Assembly: GCA_009781185.1 (NCBI GenBank)
Contig: WQYP01000023.1
Location: 1 to 36,724, forward strand
Direction: 5' to 3'
DNA from: Phycisphaerales bacterium
GTDB lineage: Bacteria; Planctomycetota; Phycisphaerae; WQYP01
DNA length: 36,724 nucleotides
The translations under genes and the position numbers were made by a program. The notes under the pieces were generated by a model. That model saw only the letters and a program-made list of their open reading frames with translations, was not told the origin of the DNA and did no database searches. Below, one piece after another: positions 26,570-34,595 of this stretch (positions within the stretch are counted from its first letter, which is position 1; every line of letters begins with the position of its first letter).

Positions 26570-28753
26570 TCAGGGCTCAGCGAAGATCTCGGTGCCGGTC
26601 CGCGGCGGGGTGGGCCATATCGCATGGCAATGTGGACATGACTCTTCGCTGACGATCCGGCGTTTTTTGCACGAAGGGCAGGCGATCCGCTGGGGAAACG
26701 TGTTGGTGGCGATGAGGGTGAGAATGGCGGCGGGGCCGGTCAGGAAGGAGAGAATCGCCCAGAGGACCGGACGGCGGTGGTACCAGCGAGCGAGGGGGAC
26801 GGTGATGGCGGCGGAGAGGAGCAGCGTGAGGACGCAGGTGAGCCAGCCGCGCCAGGTGGTGGGTGGGCCGAAGATATGGTCGAGGCTTTCCTGGTCCTGC
26901 CGGTACCAGGGTTCGTTCAAGATGTGGCGGAGGACGAAGCGTGCGACGTATCCGGTGAGTGGGTTTGCGGCGGCGGCGAGTGGGCCGTCGCGAAGATCGA
27001 TGCTGTTGTTGATCGCTATTTCCTGTTCGCTGAGGGCGGGTGGCGGAGGCGGGAAAACATTGAATTGTGGGCCTTCGTGAGATTCGATGAGTTTGCCGCT
27101 GTTGTCGTAGCACTCCCAGAATTGAGAGCCGAGGAAATCGCGGATGTCGTTGTAATTGATGGCCCAGCGATGCTGCTCGGGGAAGTACCAAATGGACAAG
27201 GCGTATTGCCGCGGGTCGTGGGTGAGGGGGAATTGCTTTTGGATTTCGCCGGCCAGCGTGACCATGTAAAGGTTTTTGGCGGTAGCGATGTAGACGCCGG
27301 CCTTTTTTTTGTCGTCCGCGTTAGTGCTGTAGGTGCTGAGTTCCACGATGGATTCCGTGTCGGGAGCGGTAAAGAGAGTGGTGGCCTGGCGATCCTTGAA
27401 ATCGATTCGCTGGAGCTGTTGTCGGGTGGCGATGAAGTCGATGGAGTCGGTGGTGAATCGTTTGACGACGTCACGGAAAGGTTGGGCGGATGTGCCTGCG
27501 GGGGCGAAGCCGGTAGAGCCGAACGTTCCTTCGCGGTGAAGGGTGACACGCTCGGGACGATTGTCGATACCTGGTTCGTAAGTTGCCTGAAAGAGGATGT
27601 AAAGTCCGCGTGTGTTGTCGAAGAGCCGATGGGGAGTAATTTCGGACACGAGCAAGTCGAGGTTGGAGTAATTGTATGCGGGCTGGGGATCGAGGCGCAT
27701 CCAGCCATGATAGATGGCGTGCCAGTCGGAATCAGCCGGGGTAGGGAGAGGGTTGCCGGCGAGGTCGGAATAGGTGGATGTACGTGTTGCCTGACTATTG
27801 TTGTTGGGGCGTGATACCTCAGTCGTTACTTGGGCCAGTGATCCGTCAGGGGAGAGGGTGTATCTGGTGGTGGCATAGGGCAGTTCCGGGAAGAACTGGA
27901 GGTATGAGCGAAGCCGTTGAATCGACGCTCGCCTGGCGGTGAAGCCGGGGTAGAGCAGGGCGGTGAAGCAGAGCAGGAAGGTGAAGATGAGCACGGCGCG
28001 GAGCGGTTTGGGCGGGGTGAGGCTGTAGCCGCGGGTGAGGAACGAACCGAGGGACGCGGCGGCGAGCAGGGCGGTGATGACGAACATTCCGAGTACGGCA
28101 AGCGAAAATGTGGGAAGGGCGGCGATAAAAAAGGCAAGGATGGCGAGAGCGAAGGGGAGGACGCGTGAGCCGTAGAAGAGGGCGTAACGGTCGGAGACCA
28201 GCATGCCAGCGAAATACCAGGCGAAACCCAGGAGGAAAAAGGCGATGGCGGGCAGGGTGAATTGCCAGATGAAATAGATGCCGCCGAGGGGGGTGGCGGC
28301 GATGACAAGGAGGGCCAGGAGCGGCAGGCCGATGGCGAGGATGTAGAGGAAGAAGCCTGCGAGGACGCGTCCGAGGAACAGGAGCGAACGCGGAGCGGGG
28401 CGATGCATTATGAAGGACCAGCGTTCAAAATGGAGGTCGGCGATCGGTTGAACAATGCCCAGGACCAGACCGCCGAGGATGCAGGAAAAAAGGATGGCTC
28501 CCAGGAGATTGTCATTTTTAAGCATGTTAATACTATCGCCTTGCGTGTTGACGAGGCAGAAGGTGGCGACGATCGTTGCGAGGCCGTAAATCAGGGCGAC
28601 GTAGATCAGGTTCTGGCGAATCTCCTTGACGATAAAGGCCGTTAGCCCCCGGCTCTGCCGAGGGTTTTTGCTTTGGGTTTCCGTACCAGTGTTCACGCCG
28701 ACCGAACCCCCGGCAGAGCCGGGGGCTAACGGATGCAAGGTGGTGGTTTTCAT
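26570..28753 (-). CDS. ABC-2 type permease with zinc-ribbon C-terminus
   Basis: A 727-residue membrane protein. After a short N-terminus it has about six to eight hydrophobic segments (LIYVALIYGLATIVATF; LGAILFSCILGGLVLGIV; LFTFLLCFTALLY), then a roughly 300-residue hydrophilic, probably external, domain, another membrane pair, and a C-terminal CPSCKKRRIVSEESCPHCH zinc-ribbon-like tail. Residues of about 8-38 are encoded by a complete family A repeat pair. The ATG is well supported by AGGAGGTG five bases upstream and overlaps the ATPase stop (ATGA). It should form an exporter with the ATPase encoded upstream; the substrate is unknown. YtrA-type regulation hints at cell-envelope stress. Confidence 0.8.
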   Translation of the reverse strand: MKTTTLHPLAPGSAGGSVGVNTGTETQSKNPRQSRGLTAFIVKEIRQNLIYVALIYGLATIVATFCLVNTQGDSINMLKNDNLLGAILFSCILGGLVLGIVQPIADLHFERWSFIMHRPAPRSLLFLGRVLAGFFLYILAIGLPLLALLVIAATPLGGIYFIWQFTLPAIAFFLLGFAWYFAGMLVSDRYALFYGSRVLPFALAILAFFIAALPTFSLAVLGMFVITALLAAASLGSFLTRGYSLTPPKPLRAVLIFTFLLCFTALLYPGFTARRASIQRLRSYLQFFPELPYATTRYTLSPDGSLAQVTTEVSRPNNNSQATRTSTYSDLAGNPLPTPADSDWHAIYHGWMRLDPQPAYNYSNLDLLVSEITPHRLFDNTRGLYILFQATYEPGIDNRPERVTLHREGTFGSTGFAPAGTSAQPFRDVVKRFTTDSIDFIATRQQLQRIDFKDRQATTLFTAPDTESIVELSTYSTNADDKKKAGVYIATAKNLYMVTLAGEIQKQFPLTHDPRQYALSIWYFPEQHRWAINYNDIRDFLGSQFWECYDNSGKLIESHEGPQFNVFPPPPPALSEQEIAINNSIDLRDGPLAAAANPLTGYVARFVLRHILNEPWYRQDQESLDHIFGPPTTWRGWLTCVLTLLLSAAITVPLARWYHRRPVLWAILSFLTGPAAILTLIATNTFPQRIACPSCKKRRIVSEESCPHCHAIWPTPPRTGTEIFAEP
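28641..28730. repeat. Complete family A REPIN inside the permease gene (90 bp, in frame)
   Basis: Arm 28641-28666 and inverted arm 28705-28730, 38 bp apart. The length is exactly 30 codons. On the coding strand it yields LAPGSAGGSVG and then KNPRQSRGLT, with no stop. It separates the initiator region MKTTTLHP from the conserved-looking AFIVKEIRQN. Confidence 0.9.
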
Positions 28754-29700
28754 GCGGCACCTCCTGTGGGAGCGGTCTGATTCAGTTGTTCGAGGAAGAA
28801 CGTGCGGGAGCGGTGATCGGACATGTAGGCCGTGACCGCTTCTTGGAAGTTCACAGGTTGCTGTTGGATATCGACGGGCTGCAGGGCGGCGAGTTGCTCT
28901 TCGAGATCGGTTGGGGGATTGGCGACGGTGAGGCGAAGTGTGTTTGGCGTGACGAGGATGTCGAGCAGGCCCGGCAACGTTGGCAGTGAGGGGGGCAACG
29001 GCGGAGATCCGCGGAAGGTCAGGTGATATTGGGCGATACGCTTGCGGAATTCGTCCAGCGAACATGCCGCTCGCAGGACGGATTTGTCGAGAATCAGCAC
29101 GTAATCGGCGACACGCTCGATATCATCGAGCAGATGCGATGAGAGCAGCACGGTTTGGCCGGGGGTGTGTGTGATGTAGAGGATCGACTCCAAAAGTGCC
29201 CGCCGTGCGACGGGGTCCAGACCCAATGCCGGATCGTCGAGGATCAGCAGTTCCGGTTCCGCCGCCAGCGTGAGTGCCAAGGCCAATCCAGCCCGTTGCC
29301 CGCGTGACAGACGCCCGGCCTTTGCATCCTGCGACAGAGAAAAATGCTGCACCGTCGCATCGAAAATCTGCTGATTCCATCGAGGAAAGCAGGCCGCCTG
29401 GAATTTCGCGGATTGGGCAACGGTCATCCACCTGATGACGGGATGCCCTTCAGCGAGATAGCCGATGCGTCCTCGCAACTCCGGCGGCAGATGCTGCGAG
29501 TCGTGACCGAAGACCGTCGAACTCCCCCGCGTCGGCTCGAGCAGCCCCAGCAGGATCCGAAGCATCGTCGTCTTGCCCGAACCATTCCGCCCCAGGAACG
29601 CCGTCACCGATCCCCGCGGCACCTCGAACGACACCTGATCCACCGCGCAATGAGGCCCAAAATACTTCGTCAGGCCATTCGCCGAAATCACGTGTTCCAT
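28750..29700 (-). CDS. ABC transporter ATPase (YtrB-like)
   Basis: A 316-residue ATPase. Walker A is GRNGSGKTT (residues 37-45), the signature is LSRGQ (131-135), and Walker B is LLILDDPALG, in which the usual catalytic Glu is Asp 156. The H-loop is SSHLLDD. Walker B Asp instead of Glu should lower hydrolysis, although some YtrB/YhcG-type members tolerate it. Start ATG 29700 follows CTGGAGA, which is one unit of a heptamer array, and lies after the TGA of the GntR gene. The gene works with the overlapping downstream permease. Confidence 0.92.
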   Translation of the reverse strand: MEHVISANGLTKYFGPHCAVDQVSFEVPRGSVTAFLGRNGSGKTTMLRILLGLLEPTRGSSTVFGHDSQHLPPELRGRIGYLAEGHPVIRWMTVAQSAKFQAACFPRWNQQIFDATVQHFSLSQDAKAGRLSRGQRAGLALALTLAAEPELLILDDPALGLDPVARRALLESILYITHTPGQTVLLSSHLLDDIERVADYVLILDKSVLRAACSLDEFRKRIAQYHLTFRGSPPLPPSLPTLPGLLDILVTPNTLRLTVANPPTDLEEQLAALQPVDIQQQPVNFQEAVTAYMSDHRSRTFFLEQLNQTAPTGGAA

Positions 29701-29732
29701 GACGTCTCCAGTTTCGAGTTTCAAGTTTCAAG
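29698..29732 (-). repeat. Five-unit heptamer array carrying the ATPase ribosome binding site and start
   Basis: On the coding strand: CTTGAAA twice, then CTCGAAA, CTGGAGA and CGTCATG, all in 7-base register. The unit CTGGAGA is the Shine-Dalgarno and the next unit contains the ATG. The first units encode the last residues and TGA of the GntR gene. Confidence 0.85.
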
Positions 29733-30113
29733 TACCGCCGCGAATTTCTTTTCGATGAGTTGTTGCAAGTCTTCCGCGGAGAGGTTCAGCGCCACGGCCT
29801 CGTGCAGCAATTGCGACAGGATCGGCTCTAGCCGCGCCAACCGCTGCGCCTTGGTCATCCCCAGATTCGGCCGATGATTCGCTACCGCCAGCCCCTTCCC
29901 CGGCAACGCTTCGAGGAGCCCATCCCGCGAAAGATCGGCATACGCCTTGGCGACCGTGTTGGGATTAATCAAAAGCTGCTCCGCCAGCGCCCTGACCGAC
30001 GGGACCAACTCCCCCGGCTCAATCGCCCCCGTCGCGATCGCATGGCGAATCTGCGTGCCGATCTGCTGATAGATCGGCGAGGGCGACCCAGGCGTAATAC
30101 GAAAACTGATCAT
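29721..30113 (-). CDS. GntR-family repressor, YtrA subfamily
   Basis: A 130-residue regulator. The winged-helix domain (SPIYQQIGTQIRHAIATGAI, then LVPSVRALAEQLLINPNTV, AKAYADLSRDGLLEALPG) is followed by a short C-terminal dimerisation helix, the short form typical of YtrA. ATG 30113 is chosen for AGAGGAACAG just upstream; the frame extends to a TTG at 30170 but that would run through the promoter. YtrA-type repressors control adjacent ABC exporters, here the two downstream genes. It probably represses its own operon through the palindrome at 30129-30151. The inducer is unknown. Confidence 0.93.
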   Translation of the reverse strand: MISFRITPGSPSPIYQQIGTQIRHAIATGAIEPGELVPSVRALAEQLLINPNTVAKAYADLSRDGLLEALPGKGLAVANHRPNLGMTKAQRLARLEPILSQLLHEAVALNLSAEDLQQLIEKKFAAVLET

Positions 30114-30128
30114 CTGTTCCTCTGTATG

Positions 30129-30170
30129 GTGTACTATATAACATAGTACACTAAGGATAATCAATGTCAA
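30129..30170 (-). promoter_or_regulatory. Promoter and operator of the GntR-ABC operon
   Basis: The palindrome GTGTACTAT-(5)-ATAGTACAC (30129-30151) is perfect in nine bases on each side and resembles YtrA-type operators. On the minus strand TTGACA (30170-30165), a 16-base spacer and TACTAT (30148-30143) form a strong sigma70-like promoter, with the -10 inside the operator. Binding of the repressor would block RNA polymerase. Confidence 0.8.
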
Positions 30171-30196
30171 GTGGATTTTTCTGTTTCAATGCGATG

Positions 30197-30222
30197 GGGT
30201 GTGGCTATCTTTTATGGCAAAT
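30197..30222. repeat. GGGTGTGGC...TGGCAAAT motif copy 1
   Basis: A 26-base motif, GGGTGTGGCTATCTTTTATG then GCAAAT, matching 36584-36609 at nearly all positions. It lies in the 30171-30471 spacer, which holds no gene otherwise. It is unlike neighbouring sequence and may be the end of a larger repeat. Confidence 0.55.
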
Positions 30223-30471
30223 GGTCATATGCAAGACGAGGTCCGCGACGCCGCAAGCGTTTTCGGTGCTCTTTTGCGAGGTCAATCGGGATAGGGGAAG
30301 CCCCCACGGCCTTCCACCCGCCGATGCTCCAACGTCTTGACGCTTCCATGTGGTCTCATATCACTGTATCGGCTATATCTTCCGAAGAACATTACTTATG
30401 TTGGAGTCAATAATTACCACGCAAGGCTATCGGTTGGATACAATGGTGAGGATTCAAGATGAGGATTGAGT

Positions 30472-31905
30472 ATGACGCGAATGATTTGGCGGGGAGCGGT
30501 GGCCGGTACGCTGGTTGGGTTGATGATCGTGTGGATGGGCGGGGGGTGGCAGTTGCACGGGGCGGCGACGATGCCGGCGGCTTTGCCGGTGACGCCGATG
30601 GGGGAAGCAGGGGAGGCGGGGGGGGCGAATCTGCGGGTTACCAATGAGGTGCGTGTTTATCAGATGACAAAGGATGCGGTGGTCAATATTTCCTCGACGC
30701 GGGTGGTCAATGCACGGGTGTCGTCGGGAGACGAGGTTTTCGATCGGTTCTTCGGCGGACAGATTCGACAGGTACCGGCACAGTCGCTGGGCTCGGGATT
30801 CGTCATTCATCCGGCAGGCTACATCGTGACCAACGAACACGTGGTGGATCAGGCGTCGGATGTGCAGGTGACGCTCTCAAGCGGTGAGAAGCTTGAGGCG
30901 CAAGTGTTGGCGACGGACAGCGAGCATGACCTGGCGGTGCTGAAGGTGGAACCGAAGAAAGGGGGGGGGCCGTTGCCGGCGATTACGTTGGGGGCGTCGG
31001 ATGATCTGATGATCGGCGAGCCGGTGTATGCGATCGGGAATCCGTTTGGTTATGCGGGAACGATGACGCGAGGAATTGTATCGGCGGTGAATCGGACGCT
31101 GGAGGCTGGGCCGAATAAAACGTATAAAGGATTGATACAGACGGATGCGTCGATTAATCCGGGGAACTCGGGGGGGCCGTTGATTAATGCGTACGGGCAG
31201 GTGGTAGGGGTGAATACGGCGATTCGGGCCGATGCGCATGGGATCGGTTTTGCGATCTCGGTATCGAACATGCGGGATCTGCTGCCGGCGTTTTTGAATC
31301 CGGGGGTGATTAACCGGGCACAGGTCGGCTTCACGGTGGAAGAAAAGCGTGTGATGCAGTCGCCGGCGACGGTGGGGGCGAGAGTGCTGGTCAAGAGCGT
31401 GGAGTCAAACGGTCCGGCGGCGAAGGCGGGAATGGTCGCAGGAGATCAGATCGTCGCGGTGGGAACGACGGCGATTGGCGATGAGATTGACGCGTTGGTG
31501 GCAATGGCCAGCGTTAAGCCTGGGGATAGCCTGGCGGTGACGGTGCTGCGTGACGGAAAGAAGATGGCGATGTCGGTGTCAGTAGGCAAGGCCGCGCCTC
31601 CGCCGGCGGAGCAGTATCTGTTGACGAAGATGGGCGTGGAGGGCGTGACGGTGACGCCGTTGATCGCGAAGAAAAACGAGCTGGCGATCACGCGGGGCAT
31701 CTGGATCAAAAGCGTGAAGCCGAATTCCCCGGCGAGCGCGGCAGGGCTCAAGGAAGGGGATGTGCTCTACCAGATGGGACGCTATTACGTGAACACCGTG
31801 GAGGACGCGGAAACGCTGCTCAAGACTGTGAAGCAGGAGGTGGACGTGCAGGTGGGGATTGTGCGAGGCAATGCGCGTGGCCGCGGCGTGGTGCGAGTGA
31901 AATGA
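30472..31905 (+). CDS. HtrA/DegP-type serine protease with PDZ domains
   Basis: A 477-residue periplasmic or membrane-tethered protease. An N-terminal hydrophobic segment (GAVAGTLVGLMIVWMGGG) precedes a trypsin-like domain with His 123 (TNEHVVD), Asp 153 (SEHDLAVLK) and Ser 233 (GNSGGPL). Two PDZ regions follow (VLVKSVESNGPAAKAGMVAGD; IWIKSVKPNSPASAAGLKEGD). ATG 30472 is preferred, with GAGG seven bases upstream; a TTG lies two codons earlier. G9 (30961-30969) encodes part of a Gly-Gly-Gly. It probably degrades misfolded envelope proteins. A palindrome follows the stop. Confidence 0.94.
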   Translation: MTRMIWRGAVAGTLVGLMIVWMGGGWQLHGAATMPAALPVTPMGEAGEAGGANLRVTNEVRVYQMTKDAVVNISSTRVVNARVSSGDEVFDRFFGGQIRQVPAQSLGSGFVIHPAGYIVTNEHVVDQASDVQVTLSSGEKLEAQVLATDSEHDLAVLKVEPKKGGGPLPAITLGASDDLMIGEPVYAIGNPFGYAGTMTRGIVSAVNRTLEAGPNKTYKGLIQTDASINPGNSGGPLINAYGQVVGVNTAIRADAHGIGFAISVSNMRDLLPAFLNPGVINRAQVGFTVEEKRVMQSPATVGARVLVKSVESNGPAAKAGMVAGDQIVAVGTTAIGDEIDALVAMASVKPGDSLAVTVLRDGKKMAMSVSVGKAAPPPAEQYLLTKMGVEGVTVTPLIAKKNELAITRGIWIKSVKPNSPASAAGLKEGDVLYQMGRYYVNTVEDAETLLKTVKQEVDVQVGIVRGNARGRGVVRVK

Positions 31906-31913
31906 CAAACGTA

Positions 31914-31934
31914 GCGACCCCGCTTTGCGGGGTG
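31914..31934. repeat. Short palindrome after the protease gene
   Basis: CGACCCCGCTTTGCGGGGTG is a strong GC-rich palindrome with a three-base loop. It lacks a T run, so it may be a REP arm rather than a terminator. It lies nine bases past the protease stop and 29 bases before the next start. Confidence 0.6.
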
Positions 31935-31962
31935 GCGGAGGACCACAAAGATTGAGGAAACC

Positions 31963-32784
31963 ATGAAGCTGGGATTTTCGACGAATGCATTTAAGAAGAC
32001 GACGCTTGAGGATGCGATTCAGGTCATCGGAAGGATTGGGTATCGCGGAGTGGAAATCATGGCGGATGTGCCGCATGCGTATCCGCCAGAAATGCCGCCG
32101 GATCGCATCAAAAGACTGATCCAACAATTGCGAGATCTGAAGCTCGAAGTTTCGAACGTGAATGCTTTTACATTGTTTGCTTTGGGGGACACCTACCATC
32201 CTACTTGGATTGAAGATGATCCTGCCTTAAGAAAGCAGCGAGTCCTACATACGCATAACGTGATGCATTTGGCATTTGCAATCGGAGCGAAAACCATTTC
32301 GCTTCAACCTGGAGGGCCCCAAGGCACGCTGAAACGGGAGGATGCCCTAAAACGCTATGAAGACGGGCTCCGGAGCTGCTTATGGACCGCAGAACAATTA
32401 GATATCAAGTTGCTGATCGAGCCCGAGCCGGGCCTGATGATTCAGTATTCGCGGGAGTGCGTGGATTTTTTAAAGCAGGTGAATCATCCGAATTTGAAAA
32501 TGAATTGCGATCTGGGCCACTTTTACTGCATGGAAGAAGACCCGGCAAAAGTGCTGCGGGAATGCGCGCCGTGGATCGAGCACATTCACCTGGAAGACAT
32601 CAAGGCAAACCGCGTGCATCAACACCGTGTGCCGGGCGAGGGAGCGATGGTTTGGCCGGAAATCTTCGCGGCGATTCGGGAAATCAAATACGACGGCTGG
32701 TTGACGGTGGAGTTGTATCCGTACGAATCGACGGCCGGCGAAGTGGCGAAAAAAGCATGGGATTTTTTGCAAAAGTATTTGTGA
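31963..32784 (+). CDS. Sugar phosphate isomerase/epimerase-like TIM-barrel protein
   Basis: A 273-residue AP endonuclease-2/xylose-isomerase-like barrel. It starts MKLGFSTNAFKKTTLEDAI, and the likely metal ligands are Glu in LLIEPEPG, Asp in NCDLGH, His in HIHLED and Glu in TVELYPYE, the normal layout of this family. Base use is noticeably more AT rich in 32140-32400 than in neighbours. ATG with GAGGAAACC just upstream. It may share a transcript with the upstream protease but a functional link is not evident. Substrate unknown. Confidence 0.88.
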   Translation: MKLGFSTNAFKKTTLEDAIQVIGRIGYRGVEIMADVPHAYPPEMPPDRIKRLIQQLRDLKLEVSNVNAFTLFALGDTYHPTWIEDDPALRKQRVLHTHNVMHLAFAIGAKTISLQPGGPQGTLKREDALKRYEDGLRSCLWTAEQLDIKLLIEPEPGLMIQYSRECVDFLKQVNHPNLKMNCDLGHFYCMEEDPAKVLRECAPWIEHIHLEDIKANRVHQHRVPGEGAMVWPEIFAAIREIKYDGWLTVELYPYESTAGEVAKKAWDFLQKYL

Positions 32785-32825
32785 AATGGCGATCAATAGA
32801 ATGGTATAATGTTCTTGGTGCTCAT

Positions 32826-32981
32826 ATGACTATGACTATGACCATGCCGATGACCGTTGATGCAAGCCGCCAGACTCGTCGTTTTACACGGGCGGAGTAT
32901 TATCACTTGGCGGAGTTGGTTTTTTTGGGCTCTGATCATCGCTTGCGAAGGGTTGAGACAGAGCAGTTCTTCCCCAGTTGA
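32826..32981 (+). pseudogene. Uma2-type endonuclease N-terminal remnant
   Basis: Fifty-one codons: MTMTMTMPMTVDASRQTRRF then TRAEYYHLAEL, and a degenerate RVE-like segment before a TGA. RRFTRAEYYxLAEL is the N-terminus of Uma2 (DUF820) restriction-endonuclease-like proteins, normally about 190 residues. The nuclease core is absent. The start holds an ATGACT hexamer repeat with in-frame ATGs, and TATAAT (32805-32810) lies 16 bases before the first ATG. Probably a decayed copy; a very small functional peptide cannot be excluded. Confidence 0.55.
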
Positions 32982-32991
32982 ATGAGGAAAT

Positions 32992-33039
32992 TAACCACGG
33001 AAAACACGGAGAACACGGAGTTAAAAAAATGTCTCCGTG
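32992..33039. repeat. Nonamer array ending in a hairpin
   Basis: Nine-base units of the AACACGGAG type, about three copies (32994-33020), followed by the complement CTCCGTG (33033-33039) across TTAAAAAAATGT. It lies between the Uma2 remnant and the efflux gene. GCGGCTTCGCCGC near 33065 is another small palindrome. Confidence 0.65.
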
Positions 33040-33114
33040 CTAAAGTCGTTTCGCAGTTTGGTTGCGGCTTCGCCGCGCCGTGATCATCAAAACACCAGAT
33101 TACCAGATTCCAGA

Positions 33115-34539
33115 TCACCGCGGCGCGATAGCGGCGCCGCCGACGGCGCGATCGAGTTTGATGCGAGCGAGAGCGGCTTTTTGCTGAAGGTCGATGATTT
33201 TCGAGAGGGCGGTCGTGTAATCGCTTTGGGCCAGCAGCAGGGTGCCCAAGTCGGTCTCTCCGACCTGATACAAATGGCGAGCCTGGTCGAGTTGCTGCTG
33301 CTGGAGCGGCAAAAGCTTCTGTCGCGCGTTGTCGAGAGAGCGGCGAGCGTGGGAGCAGCTACTGTAGGCAAGGCGGGTTTCCTCGATGCTTTCACGTTGT
33401 TTCTGAAGCAGATCATGTCGGGCGGCGATCTGCTGAGCCGTTACCTTGGCCCGCGATGCCTGACCAAAATCGAAAAACGGCAGAGGAATATCGAGCGCGG
33501 GACCGACTCGCCAATTGGGATCGTGTTCGGCATGGACGCCCAGGGAACTGCCGGTGATCGGCGAGAAGGAAGCGACCGCGTAATCATCCCCCAGGGCCTT
33601 GAGTTCCCAAATCTTCGAAGCGATTTCAGGCCGATGTGCCAGGGCGGCGTCAATCCAGTCCGATTCCGGAGCCAGCGGTTCGGCGACAGGTTCCGGGCGC
33701 GGGGCGAGTGAAAAATCGGGGTTGGCCCGAGGCTGGCCGATCAGACGCGCCAGCAAAAGTCGAGCGTCCGCCCGTTGCACTTCCAAATCCGCCAGATCAA
33801 GTTCGCCTTGGGCAAGCTGGGCGTCGAGCGTCAGGACATCCAGGCGTCCGATCTCGCCGGCCTTGAGGCGCTTGGCCGCAATCTCGCGGAGCTGCCCCAG
33901 AAGTTCCTGCCGACGGTGGGCGTTTTGAATCTGCTCGTCCGTCGCGCTGGCGTTGACGCAGGCGCTTTGAACTTCGGCGATGAGATCCAGCACCGTCGTC
34001 AGCGCGTCGCTGGCCGCCTCGCGCAAACGCTTATCCGCCGCGCCGATCTGCCCAGGCTTCTGAAGCAGCCCGATCAGATCGCCTGAGAGAGTCGTTTCAA
34101 AGGCGGTATTGTCGCCGGGATGCGTGCGGAAGCGAGCATCCACATTCAGAATCGGATTGGGCAAAAGCCGAGCCTGCTTTGCGTCGGCCTCGGCGACGCG
34201 GACTTTGGCCAGAGCCACTTGCACCCGAGGATCATGCGCCAGAGCCAAACGCACCGCGTCGCACTCGCTGAGATTCGGCGGAATGGCGGAATGAGAGGAA
34301 AGCGATTCGACGTCGGCGTGGAAAATGATGGCGTTGTCGATACCGATGAGCTTCGCGGCTTCGGCGGAAACGTCCGGTGAAGCCACCTGGCAGGCCGAAA
34401 TGAGAATGAGCCACAGACAGACACAGACAGACACGGACAGACGACGGAAATAAGCTGCGGATGAACGCGGAGAATAGTGAGTTGTGAATAGTGAATAATG
34501 AATGGCCGCTCCGACAGCCTGATGCCTTTCGCTATCCAC
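33115..34539 (-). CDS. Outer-membrane efflux lipoprotein (TolC/CusC-like)
   Basis: About 474 residues. A signal peptide with lipobox LISAC precedes two OEP-type repeats of long coiled-coil helices (ALAKVRVAEADAKQARLLPN; LDARLAQGELDLADLEVQRA). It probably forms the outer-membrane channel of a metal or drug exporter; no RND pump or adaptor is nearby. The start is uncertain: GTG 34539 has AGGAAAT directly upstream, both in a heptamer array; ATG 34563 is the alternative. Codons for about 10 residues before the signal core are encoded by a second heptamer array, and part of the signal segment (SVSVCVC) by a CTGT-type simple repeat. It follows the propeller gene in the same direction. Confidence 0.82.
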   Translation of the reverse strand: MDSERHQAVGAAIHYSLFTTHYSPRSSAAYFRRLSVSVCVCLWLILISACQVASPDVSAEAAKLIGIDNAIIFHADVESLSSHSAIPPNLSECDAVRLALAHDPRVQVALAKVRVAEADAKQARLLPNPILNVDARFRTHPGDNTAFETTLSGDLIGLLQKPGQIGAADKRLREAASDALTTVLDLIAEVQSACVNASATDEQIQNAHRRQELLGQLREIAAKRLKAGEIGRLDVLTLDAQLAQGELDLADLEVQRADARLLLARLIGQPRANPDFSLAPRPEPVAEPLAPESDWIDAALAHRPEIASKIWELKALGDDYAVASFSPITGSSLGVHAEHDPNWRVGPALDIPLPFFDFGQASRAKVTAQQIAARHDLLQKQRESIEETRLAYSSCSHARRSLDNARQKLLPLQQQQLDQARHLYQVGETDLGTLLLAQSDYTTALSKIIDLQQKAALARIKLDRAVGGAAIAPR

Positions 34540-34582
34540 GATTTCCTTTTCACTATTCACCATTTACCATTTACCATTTACA
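34473..34582. repeat. Two facing heptamer arrays at the efflux-gene start
   Basis: Array 1 (34527-34582) reads on the minus strand as eight exact 7-base units, including GGTAAAT twice and GGTGAAT, then AGTGAAA, AGGAAAT, CGTGGAT. AGGAAAT is the Shine-Dalgarno and CGTGGAT contains the GTG start. Array 2 (34473-34507) on the plus strand has AATAGTG twice and AATAATG. The two arrays are partly complementary. Confidence 0.85.
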
Positions 34583-34595
34583 ATTATTTTCGTGG

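Noticed and set aside
28750..29065. Extending the permease upstream by about 100 codons.
   Set aside because: The extra part overlaps the ATPase out of frame and is Arg/Pro rich; AGGAGGTG supports ATG 28753.
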